Of a stretch of 6,961 bases of DNA, positions 1 through 6,559 are shown in pieces. The notes beneath the pieces were generated by a model. That model worked only from the letters and a program-made list of their open reading frames with translations. It was not told the origin of the DNA and searched no databases. The position numbers were made by a program, and so were the translations under genes. Each line of letters starts with the position of its first letter. Positions within the stretch are counted from its first letter, which is position 1. Source of the stretch: an uncultured Robiginitomaculum sp. (GTDB lineage: Bacteria; Pseudomonadota; Alphaproteobacteria; Caulobacterales; Maricaulaceae); NCBI GenBank assembly GCA_938003555.1, contig CALKXN010000095.1, forward strand, positions 1-6,961, read 5' to 3'.

Positions 1-977
1 ATTTGATATTCATCTTGGAAGCTTTGCAGCGCGTCGATCAAGCGCTGATCCTCATCAATAAGTGACAGGCAATTGGCGAGCTGGGCGAGGTTCCAATACA
101 TGCTCTCGGGTTGGCGCGCGAAAGCGTATAATTTACCGTGGTCAAAATAGGCCGCCGTGAAATCAGCCTGCATGTGCGGCAAGAACCGATAGGGGCCATA
201 GTCAAAACTCTCTCCGCTAATATTCATATTATCGGTATTCATGACGCCATGCACAAAGCCCGCCGCCATCCAGCTGCCAACCATATCGGCGCTGCTCTTG
301 GCCGCGGCGCGCAGCAGTCCCGCAGGCGTTTTATCCGCGACGTCTGGATAATAATGGCGCAGGCAATAATCCGTGAGCGTTTGCAGATTGTCTGTGGCAT
401 TTTCGAAATATTGCCTCTGAAATGTCCCAAACCGGATATGGCCGTGCGAGAGGCGCACCATCACGGCGGAGCGCGTTGGCGACGGTTCATCCCCGCGTGT
501 CAGCTGCTCGCCTGTCTCAATTAATGACATTGTTTTAGATGTATTGACGCCAAGACTTTCCAGATAGCGCGTCGCCAAAACCTCGCGCACGCCGCCAAGC
601 AATGTCAGCCGCCCGTCGCCGCTACGCGAATGCGGGGTCGTCCCGGAGCCCTTTGTGCCAAGGTCCATAAGCCGCCCGCGATCATCACGCATTTGCGCAA
701 ATAAAAACCCGCGTCCGTCGCCAATGTCTGGATTATAATGCCGAAATTGATGACCGTGATAGCGCAGCGCAAGCGGCTGTTTTAAGTTATCCTCCAGCGG
801 CGTAAAATGGCCGAAATGTTTCGTCCATTGGGTATCGCTAAGACCGCTTAGCCCTACTGTTTTCGCCGCGCAGTTATCGCGATAGCGCAGAATATGTTTC
901 GGAAACTCAGCCGCAAGGACAGGGTCGTAAAAATCCTCGCCGAGCTGCGTAATTTTGACGTCCGCGATATAGTCCAT
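1..977 (-). CDS. selO: SelO/YdiU protein adenylyltransferase (pseudokinase fold), C-terminus cut by window edge
   Basis: SelO-family proteins transfer AMP from ATP to Ser, Thr or Tyr of target proteins and are linked to redox homeostasis. I translated about 325 codons starting at MDYIADVK; the frame stays open to base 1, so roughly the last third of a usual 460-490 residue protein is missing. Visible hallmarks are RYHGHQF (72-78), GDGRG with Arg89, TKGSG with Lys109, the VRE glutamate Glu132, HGVMNTDNM with Asp249 and Asn250, and DYGP with Asp259. Their order and spacing match the nucleotide- and metal-binding residues known for the family, so it should be active. The start ATG shares one base with the stop of the upstream GST gene (TGATG), making it the last visible gene of a coupled operon. 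The C-terminal redox cysteine known in E. coli SelO cannot be checked here. Recognition is secure; substrates are unknown. Confidence 0.93.
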   Translation of the reverse strand, partial: MDYIADVKITQLGEDFYDPVLAAEFPKHILRYRDNCAAKTVGLSGLSDTQWTKHFGHFTPLEDNLKQPLALRYHGHQFRHYNPDIGDGRGFLFAQMRDDRGRLMDLGTKGSGTTPHSRSGDGRLTLLGGVREVLATRYLESLGVNTSKTMSLIETGEQLTRGDEPSPTRSAVMVRLSHGHIRFGTFQRQYFENATDNLQTLTDYCLRHYYPDVADKTPAGLLRAAAKSSADMVGSWMAAGFVHGVMNTDNMNISGESFDYGPYRFLPHMQADFTAAYFDHGKLYAFARQPESMYWNLAQLANCLSLIDEDQRLIDALQSFQDEYQ

Positions 978-1612
978 CACATCCCAAGCTCAGCGCCAAA
1001 ATGTGTATGGACATTTTGGTAAAACGCCATCGCCATAATGCGTTTTCGCCACGCGCTCAGCGCTTTGAAATCTGAGAGATCAACCTGGGCAAGCTCTGCT
1101 GGGTCAAGCGCGGCAATCATTGCAATATCGGCGATCGATAATGTATCTCCCGCCACAAATTCACGCCCCTCCAAGACCTTATTTAAATGCGCCCCATCGG
1201 TGGCAATCATTTTCAAACCAAAAGCAAGTGATCTCTCATCCGGCTCTTGCCCGATAAATTTATAAAGAACGCGGTTAAACATGACCCGTCCCATAGATTG
1301 CCCCAAATGCACGCTGGCAAAACTCATCCAGCGATCAATATTTGCGCGCGCCATGAGGTCACCCGGAAATAAATCTGATTTATGCTTTGTCGCTAAATAG
1401 CGCAAAATCGCATCTGATTCCGTTAGCGTGAAATCCCCATCCTGAATCACCGGAACGCGGCTCATGGGATTAAGCGCCATGAAGGCTGCGCCGCGCTGCT
1501 CGCCGCCTGCCAAATCTACCGTGTGAAACGCATGCTCCAGCTCCAATGCACTTACAGCGTAACGCACTTTATTAGAGGGGGAAGAAAAGGGATGACCGTA
1601 AACTTTAAGCAT
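977..1612 (-). CDS. Glutathione S-transferase-like protein
   Basis: A 211-residue protein of normal cytosolic GST length. The N-terminal thioredoxin-like domain (about 1-78) begins MLKVYGHPFSSPSNKVR; Ser10, Ser11 or Ser13 sits where theta-like GSTs carry the catalytic Ser/Cys. NPMSRVPV contains the expected cis-proline (Pro54), and ESDAI (65-69) is the glutathione gamma-glutamyl binding motif. The helical C-terminal domain carries the N-capping box SIAD (159-162) ahead of a hydrophobic helix. The family conjugates glutathione to electrophiles or reduces peroxides and disulfides; the substrate here cannot be predicted. The start overlaps the end of the esterase gene by 8 nt and has an AAAGG ribosome site 5 nt upstream (1618-1622). 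The stop shares a base with the selO start. Its operon position suggests handling of electrophilic or oxidised lipid products, which is inference. Confidence 0.88.
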   Translation of the reverse strand: MLKVYGHPFSSPSNKVRYAVSALELEHAFHTVDLAGGEQRGAAFMALNPMSRVPVIQDGDFTLTESDAILRYLATKHKSDLFPGDLMARANIDRWMSFASVHLGQSMGRVMFNRVLYKFIGQEPDERSLAFGLKMIATDGAHLNKVLEGREFVAGDTLSIADIAMIAALDPAELAQVDLSDFKALSAWRKRIMAMAFYQNVHTHFGAELGM

Positions 1613-2525
1613 GACAGCCTTTCTTTATAAGTTGCTTGCGTAAAAATTCGCCGACATCGACGGGAATTTTACGTCCGGGCGGAAAAGCCCGCGTGAAATT
1701 TAAAAAGCCATGTGGCATCGCTTTTTCGTGGTGATGCTGAACCTCAACGCCGGAGAGGCGCAGACTATCAGCATAAGCCCGGCCTTCTTCCCGCAGCGGG
1801 TCAAGTTCTGTTGTGAGAATATAAGCCGGCGGCAGACCCTTCAGGTCTTTTTCAAAAAGGGGGGAGAGACGCGTATCTTTCACATCGGCGCCGCAGACAT
1901 ATTTCGCTTGAATATAGGTCAGCGCCACTGCGCCAATTTCAAAGCGGTCTTGCCATCCAAGCGTATGCGGGCGTGTCTCAGCCAGCTGCATCAACGGATA
2001 GAACAATATCTGCGCGGCCAGTTCGCGGCGATATTTCTGCGCCAGATACGCTGCTAAATTCCCGCCTGCGCTATCCCCGCCAATGGTTAGGCATGTGCCG
2101 TCAATGCCATGCGCCGCGCCCTCTTCCATAGCCCAAATCAAAGCGCGCTCAGCGTCATCCGTTGCGGCCGGAAAAGGCGAGACCGGCGCAAGGCGGTAAT
2201 TTACGGAAACAACGCGATGTCCCGATGATAATGCAATGCGGCGACAAATCCCGTCATGACTATCCAAGTCACAGGCCACAAACCCGCCGCCGTGATAATA
2301 TATATGAGCGGGGCCAAGCTCGGGCGCATCATAAGGCGTGTAAATCCGTGCGCCGATTTCTTCATCACCCCGAAGAATGGAAATATCATCCACGGTTTGC
2401 ATTTGCGGCCCCGGCGCCTCAAATCGATAAGTGAGTTTGCGGATGCGCGCATGCGTTTTTTCAAACTTATCCGGAGCGTCACGAAACTCATTGAGCTGCG
2501 CGCGCATATCATCAAACAGACTCAT
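1605..2525 (-). CDS. Alpha/beta-hydrolase, hormone-sensitive lipase family (family IV) carboxylesterase
   Basis: A 306-residue serine esterase with all family IV signatures. The oxyanion-hole motif HGGG is at 78-81, the SVNYRLAP segment at 107-114, the nucleophile elbow GDSAG at 150-154 with Ser152, the acid Asp242 in ELDPLRE, and the base His272 in MPHGF. The length fits stand-alone bacterial members. No signal peptide is seen, so it should be cytoplasmic. The family hydrolyses short- to medium-chain esters and some lactones or acylglycerols; the natural substrate is unknown. Its start overlaps the DUF924 stop in an ATGA junction and has the strongest Shine-Dalgarno of the operon, GGGAGGG, 8 nt upstream. 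Released carboxylic acids could feed the acyl-CoA synthetase encoded first in the operon; that link is inference. Confidence 0.93.
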   Translation of the reverse strand: MSLFDDMRAQLNEFRDAPDKFEKTHARIRKLTYRFEAPGPQMQTVDDISILRGDEEIGARIYTPYDAPELGPAHIYYHGGGFVACDLDSHDGICRRIALSSGHRVVSVNYRLAPVSPFPAATDDAERALIWAMEEGAAHGIDGTCLTIGGDSAGGNLAAYLAQKYRRELAAQILFYPLMQLAETRPHTLGWQDRFEIGAVALTYIQAKYVCGADVKDTRLSPLFEKDLKGLPPAYILTTELDPLREEGRAYADSLRLSGVEVQHHHEKAMPHGFLNFTRAFPPGRKIPVDVGEFLRKQLIKKGCHA

Positions 2526-3082
2526 GGCGTGTACCCTCCCTCTTCCAGATAAGCGATTTCTTCGGGGCGGCTTTTGCGCCCCAAAACAGTGTTCCGATGC
2601 GGAAAACGACCAAATTGCTCGATTACTTTGCGGTGCGCTTTAGCATGAAACAGCGTATTGGCATTATCAATGCCGCGATCAATTAAATAGACACACTCGC
2701 TTTGATCCGCTTTATTTTCGCTATGCATAAAGGGCATATAGAAAAAGGCGCGGCGCTCTTGGTCTGTCTTTAAATCAAAACTGTTTTTAACCGCGCGCTT
2801 TGCGGCCGCCAGCGCAAGCTCATCCCACGTAAACATTGCTGCCGTGCCGCGATACATATTTCGCGGAAATTGATCAAGCATCAGGATTAAAGCGAGCGCG
2901 CCTTCCTTATGCTCTTCCCAAGGGTGGGGGGATTTACGCGCCACCGACAAAGCCGCCTCAATCGCGTCAACTTCGAACTCTCCGCGCACTTTGGCATCAA
3001 AAGCATCCGATTGCGCGAACCAATTTTTCGGCCCAGCCTCTTCGAACCAAAAGTCCAAAATTCTAGTCGGGCTAGCGCTCAT
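2522..3082 (-). CDS. DUF924 family protein (function unknown)
   Basis: A 186-residue, probably all-helical cytoplasmic protein that I recognise as DUF924 from its conserved blocks: ILDFWF near the N-terminus (8-13), LDQFPRNMYR (69-78), FFYMPFMHSE (113-122) and FGRFPHRN (157-164). The length is typical and all blocks are present, so it looks intact. The family is widespread in proteobacteria and has a TPR-like predicted fold; I know of no established enzymatic activity. The start overlaps the acyl-CoA synthetase stop (ATGA) and its own stop overlaps the esterase start (ATGA), so it is embedded between two lipid-related enzymes. No good ribosome site precedes it, which suggests dependence on translational coupling from the synthetase. 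Family assignment is firm; role unknown. Confidence 0.9.
   Translation of the reverse strand: MSASPTRILDFWFEEAGPKNWFAQSDAFDAKVRGEFEVDAIEAALSVARKSPHPWEEHKEGALALILMLDQFPRNMYRGTAAMFTWDELALAAAKRAVKNSFDLKTDQERRAFFYMPFMHSENKADQSECVYLIDRGIDNANTLFHAKAHRKVIEQFGRFPHRNTVLGRKSRPEEIAYLEEGGYTP
2534..2540 (-). promoter_or_regulatory. Strong internal Shine-Dalgarno for the esterase
   Basis: The minus strand reads GGGAGGG ending 8 nt before the esterase ATG at 2525, inside the last codons of the DUF924 gene. It fixes the esterase start and suggests independent ribosome loading in addition to coupling through the ATGA overlap. Confidence 0.7.
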
Positions 3083-4872
3083 AGACGTATTTCACCATCT
3101 TCAATTTCCGTGACAACATCAGAGGTCAGCTTAACATAATTATCCCCCTTTGGCGGGGCGTAAAATAACGGGTCAGATATTTTATTGGGATCAAAGCCCG
3201 CTTTAACCAAATCCGTTTTCTTGAATTTAAATGTGCTGGTCGTATCTGTCTCGGTGGACAAACGTAAAAAGACCGGGCGCGCATAATGCGGCAATTCGGA
3301 AGTGACATGGGCGTATAATTTTTTCAGGTCGATATCCGTGTCCGTGACAAGCGAGGCCATGCCTGCCCGCCCGTCATGACCGGGAACCGCAACGCCGTAG
3401 ACATTGGCCTGCACAATCCCGGGGAAGGCCGACAATACGCCTGCCACTTCATTTGTGGCAACATTTTCTGCCTTCCAGCGATAGGTATCACCAACGCGGT
3501 CAACAAAGTAGTAATAGCCGTCTTTGTCGCGGCGCACGAGATCCCCCGTGCGGAACCAACGATCCCCGGGCTTGAAGACATCGCGTAGAATTTTCTTTTC
3601 TGTTGCAACGCGGTTCTCATATCCGTCAAAGCGAAAGCGCGCATCATCCTCTTTGATTTCGCCAATTAACTCACCGACCACGTCATTTTGGGTGCGCACA
3701 CATAAACCGTCTCGGCCACGCGGATTGCGCCCGCTATCCACATTATATTCAATAATATCGACATTAAATTTATGCTTTAAATATCCCGGCACGCGGCCAA
3801 TCGCGCCAACACGTCCGCGTACATTGATCAAGCTAACATTGCCCTCGGTCGCGCCGTAAAACTCAATCACATTTGGAATATTAAAGCGGCTTACAAATCC
3901 GGGCCACACTTCGGGGCGAAGACCGTTGCCAATGATAAAACGGATATTGTGGCTGCGCTCCATTGCATGCGGCGGCGAAGAGAGAAGAAAGCGGCACAGT
4001 TCCCCAACATACATAAATAATGTCGCGCCATATTCGGTGCATTCTTCCCAGAATTTAGAGGCCGAGAATTTCGGGCGCACAATAACCGCCCCGCCCTTCA
4101 TCAGCGCGCAGCCCACGCCGCATAATCCGCCCGTAGCGTGATACATCGGCAGGACCATCATCATGCGATCTTCGGGGCCGCATTTTGCGCCCGCCGCAAA
4201 ACCGCGCATATAATTTTGCCCCCGCACATGGGTGACCTTAGCGGCCTTAGGCAGACCCGTCGTGCCGGAAGTAAACATCTTCAGGAGTTGATCTCCGGCC
4301 TTGATCCCTTCGCGACGCTGACGTGACGGGCGCTCTGTTTTCTGCGCGGCGACCGCATCATCAAAACTCTCCAGCCCTTTGACCGCGCCAAATGCAGATA
4401 GCGCTTTCATATCCGCAGGCAACTCGCTTTTAGCCCCAAAATAGGCCTCGTTCATTTCATGATCGACAATCAGAAATTTTGCCTCAGAAATCGTGACGCA
4501 ATGCTGAAGCGCTTTGCTGGCCAATTGATAATTGAGCAAGGCCGGAATAATGCCAACCTTTGTCAGGCCATACCACAGCGCAACATATTCAAGGCGGTTT
4601 CGTACAAAAATTGCGACGCAGTCCCCGGGCTTTAACCCCTCGTCCAACGCCCAGCGCGCGACTTGATTGGCATAGGCATCAAATTCATTATAGGTCCAAC
4701 TGCGCGCGCCTTCGATGAAGGCTAAATTTGATCCAAATTCATCAACGCTTTTCTCAATATCATCCGGCAGCAATCGCTCCGATTTTGGATCCACATCCTT
4801 GACATAGCCCAGCATACGCAGCGCGTCGCTTAGATATCGATATTCTCTTTTAATTGCAGACAGCAGACCCAT
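3079..4872 (-). CDS. FATP/VLACS-type long-chain fatty acyl-CoA synthetase
   Basis: A 597-residue adenylate-forming enzyme that activates fatty acids with ATP and then forms acyl-CoA. The ATP-binding loop TSGTTGLPKA is at 201-210, and EFYGATEGN (337-345) carries the YGATE adenylate motif. RTGDL is at 441-445. The hinge and FATP signature DRVGDTYRWKAEN spans 458-470, and the C-terminal STFKFKKTDLVKAGFDP segment (546-562) includes the probable catalytic Lys549. The FATP-style signature and the length near 600 separate it from FadD-type enzymes and point to long or very long chains. One oddity is Ala468 where most relatives have Gly (RWKGEN). No signal peptide is visible; members are peripheral membrane or cytosolic proteins. 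It is the first gene of the operon, with a promoter about 30 bp and an AAAAGG site (4883-4888) 10 nt upstream of the ATG. Confidence 0.93.
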   Translation of the reverse strand: MGLLSAIKREYRYLSDALRMLGYVKDVDPKSERLLPDDIEKSVDEFGSNLAFIEGARSWTYNEFDAYANQVARWALDEGLKPGDCVAIFVRNRLEYVALWYGLTKVGIIPALLNYQLASKALQHCVTISEAKFLIVDHEMNEAYFGAKSELPADMKALSAFGAVKGLESFDDAVAAQKTERPSRQRREGIKAGDQLLKMFTSGTTGLPKAAKVTHVRGQNYMRGFAAGAKCGPEDRMMMVLPMYHATGGLCGVGCALMKGGAVIVRPKFSASKFWEECTEYGATLFMYVGELCRFLLSSPPHAMERSHNIRFIIGNGLRPEVWPGFVSRFNIPNVIEFYGATEGNVSLINVRGRVGAIGRVPGYLKHKFNVDIIEYNVDSGRNPRGRDGLCVRTQNDVVGELIGEIKEDDARFRFDGYENRVATEKKILRDVFKPGDRWFRTGDLVRRDKDGYYYFVDRVGDTYRWKAENVATNEVAGVLSAFPGIVQANVYGVAVPGHDGRAGMASLVTDTDIDLKKLYAHVTSELPHYARPVFLRLSTETDTTSTFKFKKTDLVKAGFDPNKISDPLFYAPPKGDNYVKLTSDVVTEIEDGEIRL

Positions 4873-4903
4873 TTACGAAACGCCTTTTGAAGTGATTTAC
4901 ACC

Positions 4904-4931
4904 AAGATAGGCAGGGCAGCCAAAGCGTCAA
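4904..4931 (-). promoter_or_regulatory. Sigma-70-type promoter of the acyl-CoA synthetase-selO operon
   Basis: On the minus strand, TTGACG (4931-4926) and TATCTT (4909-4904) are separated by 16 nt. TTGACG is a near-consensus alphaproteobacterial -35 box and TATCTT matches 4 of 6 -10 positions. Transcription would start near 4897, leaving a leader of about 25 nt. It lies just downstream of the terminator at 4961-4988, so the operon appears insulated from the lipoprotein transcript. Confidence 0.65.
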
Positions 4932-4960
4932 CACAAAAGGCTGCTTTCGCCGCATTCTAT

Positions 4961-4988
4961 AAAAAAACCCCCGTCATAATGACGAGGG
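4961..4988 (-). terminator. Rho-independent terminator
   Basis: On the minus strand a 9-bp stem (4988-4980 with 4976-4968; one G-U pair in RNA) with a 3-nt loop is followed directly by seven T residues (4967-4961). It ends transcription coming from the lipoprotein gene, or from a small RNA in 4989-5216. On the plus strand no T tract follows the stem directly, so it is mainly one-directional. Confidence 0.88.
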
Positions 4989-5216
4989 CTCTTTTGACTA
5001 ACGGAGCTGACTAGGCTCGTTGGGAGTAGCGGTGGGAGGGCCGCTAATGTGCCGATGGGAACGGCGTGCATTACATGGTGCAATGCAGTTGTTCCTATCT
5101 TTGCAACAGCTATGCCAACCAAAAAAGGCGAGTTTGTGACGTAAAAGTCCCTTTTACAGCGAAAATTTCTAGCGCCGTGTCCCAATACGAAACATTCCGT
5201 TTCGATATGGGACAGA
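4989..5216 (-). other. Hairpin-rich non-coding stretch: long 3' UTR or candidate small RNA
   Basis: This stretch of about 230 bases between the lipoprotein stop and the terminator has no convincing protein gene. Read on the minus strand it carries successive self-complementary segments: 5178-5214 (described separately); 5141-5157, a perfect 7-bp stem GTAAAAG/CTTTTAC with a 3-nt loop; 5067-5087, TGCATT/AATGCA extended by G-U and C-G pairs; 5051-5065, GCCG/CGGC; and 5000-5021, AACG+AGC pairing with GCT+CGTT across one bulged C. These lead into the terminator stem. That is too much ordered pairing for ordinary spacer, and it matches either a structured 3' UTR or an independent small RNA. I recognise no known RNA family: tmRNA, SRP RNA and RNase P signatures are absent. 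No convincing internal promoter was seen. The remaining bases 4873-4960 hold the downstream operon's promoter and leader. Confidence 0.4.
5178..5214 (-). repeat. Long inverted repeat immediately after the lipoprotein stop
   Basis: Two 16-nt arms (5178-5193 and 5199-5214) are complementary except for three central positions, around a 5-nt loop. On the minus strand the structure begins 3 nt after the TAA stop. No T tract follows, so it is not a classical terminator; it could protect the mRNA 3' end or form the first domain of a structured RNA. Its 5' arm TGTCC can also pair with GGACA spanning the last codons and stop (5220-5224), giving an alternative fold. Confidence 0.6.
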
Positions 5217-6554
5217 TTATTGTCCGCCGAGACTCACTTGGCGCTGCGTTCGCGCCGGAGCGTAACGATCACGCGCCATCGCAAAGCCGTTCAAATAATT
5301 CGGCGACAAGCGAACTTGGCGTTCTCCGCCATTTTGGCCGCGCAGTAACAATGTCAGACCCTGACCGCCCTGAGCGCGCTGCAACAAATCACGCGGCACA
5401 TAGACCCGCATTTGTTCACGGCGTTTGCATGAGGACGTCACGACATAATCTGCGCCGCCATAGCCGCCGCCCCAAAATCCGCCGCCATAAGAGCTGCGCG
5501 GATAGTGACCCCGATTATAACCGCGATAGCTTGCTGACAATCCGCGGCGCAGGCTGCTGCGGCCATAAGGTCGGTGACTTTGGGTTTTATCAGATGCACT
5601 CGCGCTAAGCGTGACCGCTTGATCCGGGTTTTGGAAATACATGCCCTTGACCGGGCTTGAACGCGGTCTAGGGCTCACGGCGGGCTTACGCGGGCGAACG
5701 GCAGGTTTGCTCACAGGCTTTGGCTTAGGGCGCTCAACGCGCGGACGCGGTTTCGGCGCAGGCCGGCTGACTGTGGGTTTGGATACCGGCGCAGGCATAT
5801 TTCGGCTTGTTCCGCGCGGACTACGATCCATGCCCCCAACGCCGCGCGGCGCGCGGCGATAGACTGTCGGTGTTGGCTGCGGGCCATTTATGGGGACGTC
5901 CGGCGTGAATGTGCCATCATCATCGCGTCTGCGCGGGCGCCGCGGGCGATCTACGACAACGCCCGTGTCATCATCATCTCCGGTGCGCGGCTCGCGATCA
6001 TCATCATCATCGTCCCGGTCATCATCATTCCCGCCTCGGCCTATGCGGCCATCACGGCCTTTTCTGCCTCTACGGTCATAGCCCTCATGACCCCGGCGAT
6101 AATGCCCGCCGCCATAATATCCAGCCCCGTAATGACCGCTGCCATAATAGGGAGACACATCTTGGACTCGATCTTCACAGGACAAAACTGTTGCAGAAAA
6201 ATCAGCCAGTAAAACCTGCTCCCCGCCGGCCCAGCGGGCGCGATTATAGACCTGCATTTCCGCAGGGTTAGCTGTTGGCGTGTCATATAACAAACCCACA
6301 TCCAGCCACGCTCCGCCGTCTAAATCTTGATAGGGCTCTGCCGTTTGAAGATAGGCTGTCGCCGTTGTCCCTTGCGCCCATCCGCCTTGTTTAATGGATG
6401 GCGAGCGCAATTGATTTAGCCCGGTATAGCTATCTAGAACGGGGAAGCTACGCTGCGCAATGTCTTCAGGCGCGCGCTCATTCACAGAGGTGGCACAGGC
6501 CGTAACCAACAAGACGGCACTTCCCAAAAAAACAAATTTAGACACAGGCGACAT
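5217..6554 (-). CDS. Low-complexity outer-membrane-type lipoprotein of unknown function
   Basis: A 445-residue protein with a lipoprotein signal: Lys6, a hydrophobic stretch 7-17, and lipobox VTAC with Cys20. Residue +2 is Ala, so the +2 rule would send it to the outer membrane. Residues about 35-130 look ordered (WLDVGLLYD, YNRARWAGGEQVLLADFSATVLSC). Residues 134-160 are Gly/Tyr/His-rich and 161-213 alternate Arg with long Asp runs. Residues 254-303 are Pro/Lys/Arg-rich and 343-369 Gly/Tyr-rich. Residues about 370-427 look ordered again (MRVYVPRDLLQRA, GLTLLLRG, VRLSPNYLNGFAMA). Cys126 and Cys376 flank the disordered middle and are the only cysteines besides the lipid-bearing one. I do not recognise the family. 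A GGAG site lies 5 nt before the ATG. It appears monocistronic, with its own terminator region downstream. Lipoprotein status is likely; the role is unknown. Confidence 0.85.
   Translation of the reverse strand: MSPVSKFVFLGSAVLLVTACATSVNERAPEDIAQRSFPVLDSYTGLNQLRSPSIKQGGWAQGTTATAYLQTAEPYQDLDGGAWLDVGLLYDTPTANPAEMQVYNRARWAGGEQVLLADFSATVLSCEDRVQDVSPYYGSGHYGAGYYGGGHYRRGHEGYDRRGRKGRDGRIGRGGNDDDRDDDDDDREPRTGDDDDTGVVVDRPRRPRRRDDDGTFTPDVPINGPQPTPTVYRRAPRGVGGMDRSPRGTSRNMPAPVSKPTVSRPAPKPRPRVERPKPKPVSKPAVRPRKPAVSPRPRSSPVKGMYFQNPDQAVTLSASASDKTQSHRPYGRSSLRRGLSASYRGYNRGHYPRSSYGGGFWGGGYGGADYVVTSSCKRREQMRVYVPRDLLQRAQGGQGLTLLLRGQNGGERQVRLSPNYLNGFAMARDRYAPARTQRQVSLGGQ
5915..6029 (-). repeat. Interrupted trinucleotide repeat (ATC/GAT) encoding Asp runs
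   Basis: Plus-strand ATC runs occur at 5915-5924, 5968-5978, 5997-6013 and 6019-6029, read in the gene as GAT/GAC codons for the Asp runs around residues 176-214 of the lipoprotein. The longest uninterrupted tract is about five units (5997-6011). Such tracts can change length in frame by replication slippage. Confidence 0.8.
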
Positions 6555-6559
6555 AAATA

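Noticed and set aside
138..524. 128-codon plus-strand open frame
   Set aside because: It is antisense to the clearly recognised SelO coding frame on the minus strand, with no family resemblance of its own.
4928..5185. 85-codon minus-strand frame between the lipoprotein and the operon
   Set aside because: It reads straight through the terminator stem and T tract and overlaps the -35 box of the downstream promoter. It has no recognisable motif and fits non-coding RNA better.
4989..5216. Known housekeeping RNA (tmRNA, SRP RNA, RNase P RNA)
   Set aside because: None of the short signature sequences of these RNAs were found on either strand, so no family name was assigned.
5066..5608. 180-codon plus-strand open frame
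   Set aside because: Most of it is antisense to the lipoprotein gene and starts in the hairpin-rich spacer; composition looks like a shadow frame, with no domain or ribosome site.
5640..6120. CRISPR-like or tandem-repeat array suggested by repetitive sequence
   Set aside because: The repetition comes from Pro/Lys/Arg-, Asp- and Gly/Tyr-rich codons within one open frame; there are no regular repeat-spacer units.
6041..6301. 86-codon minus-strand frame within the lipoprotein gene
   Set aside because: It is an alternative frame of the low-complexity lipoprotein; the main frame has the lipobox, ribosome site and full-length continuity.
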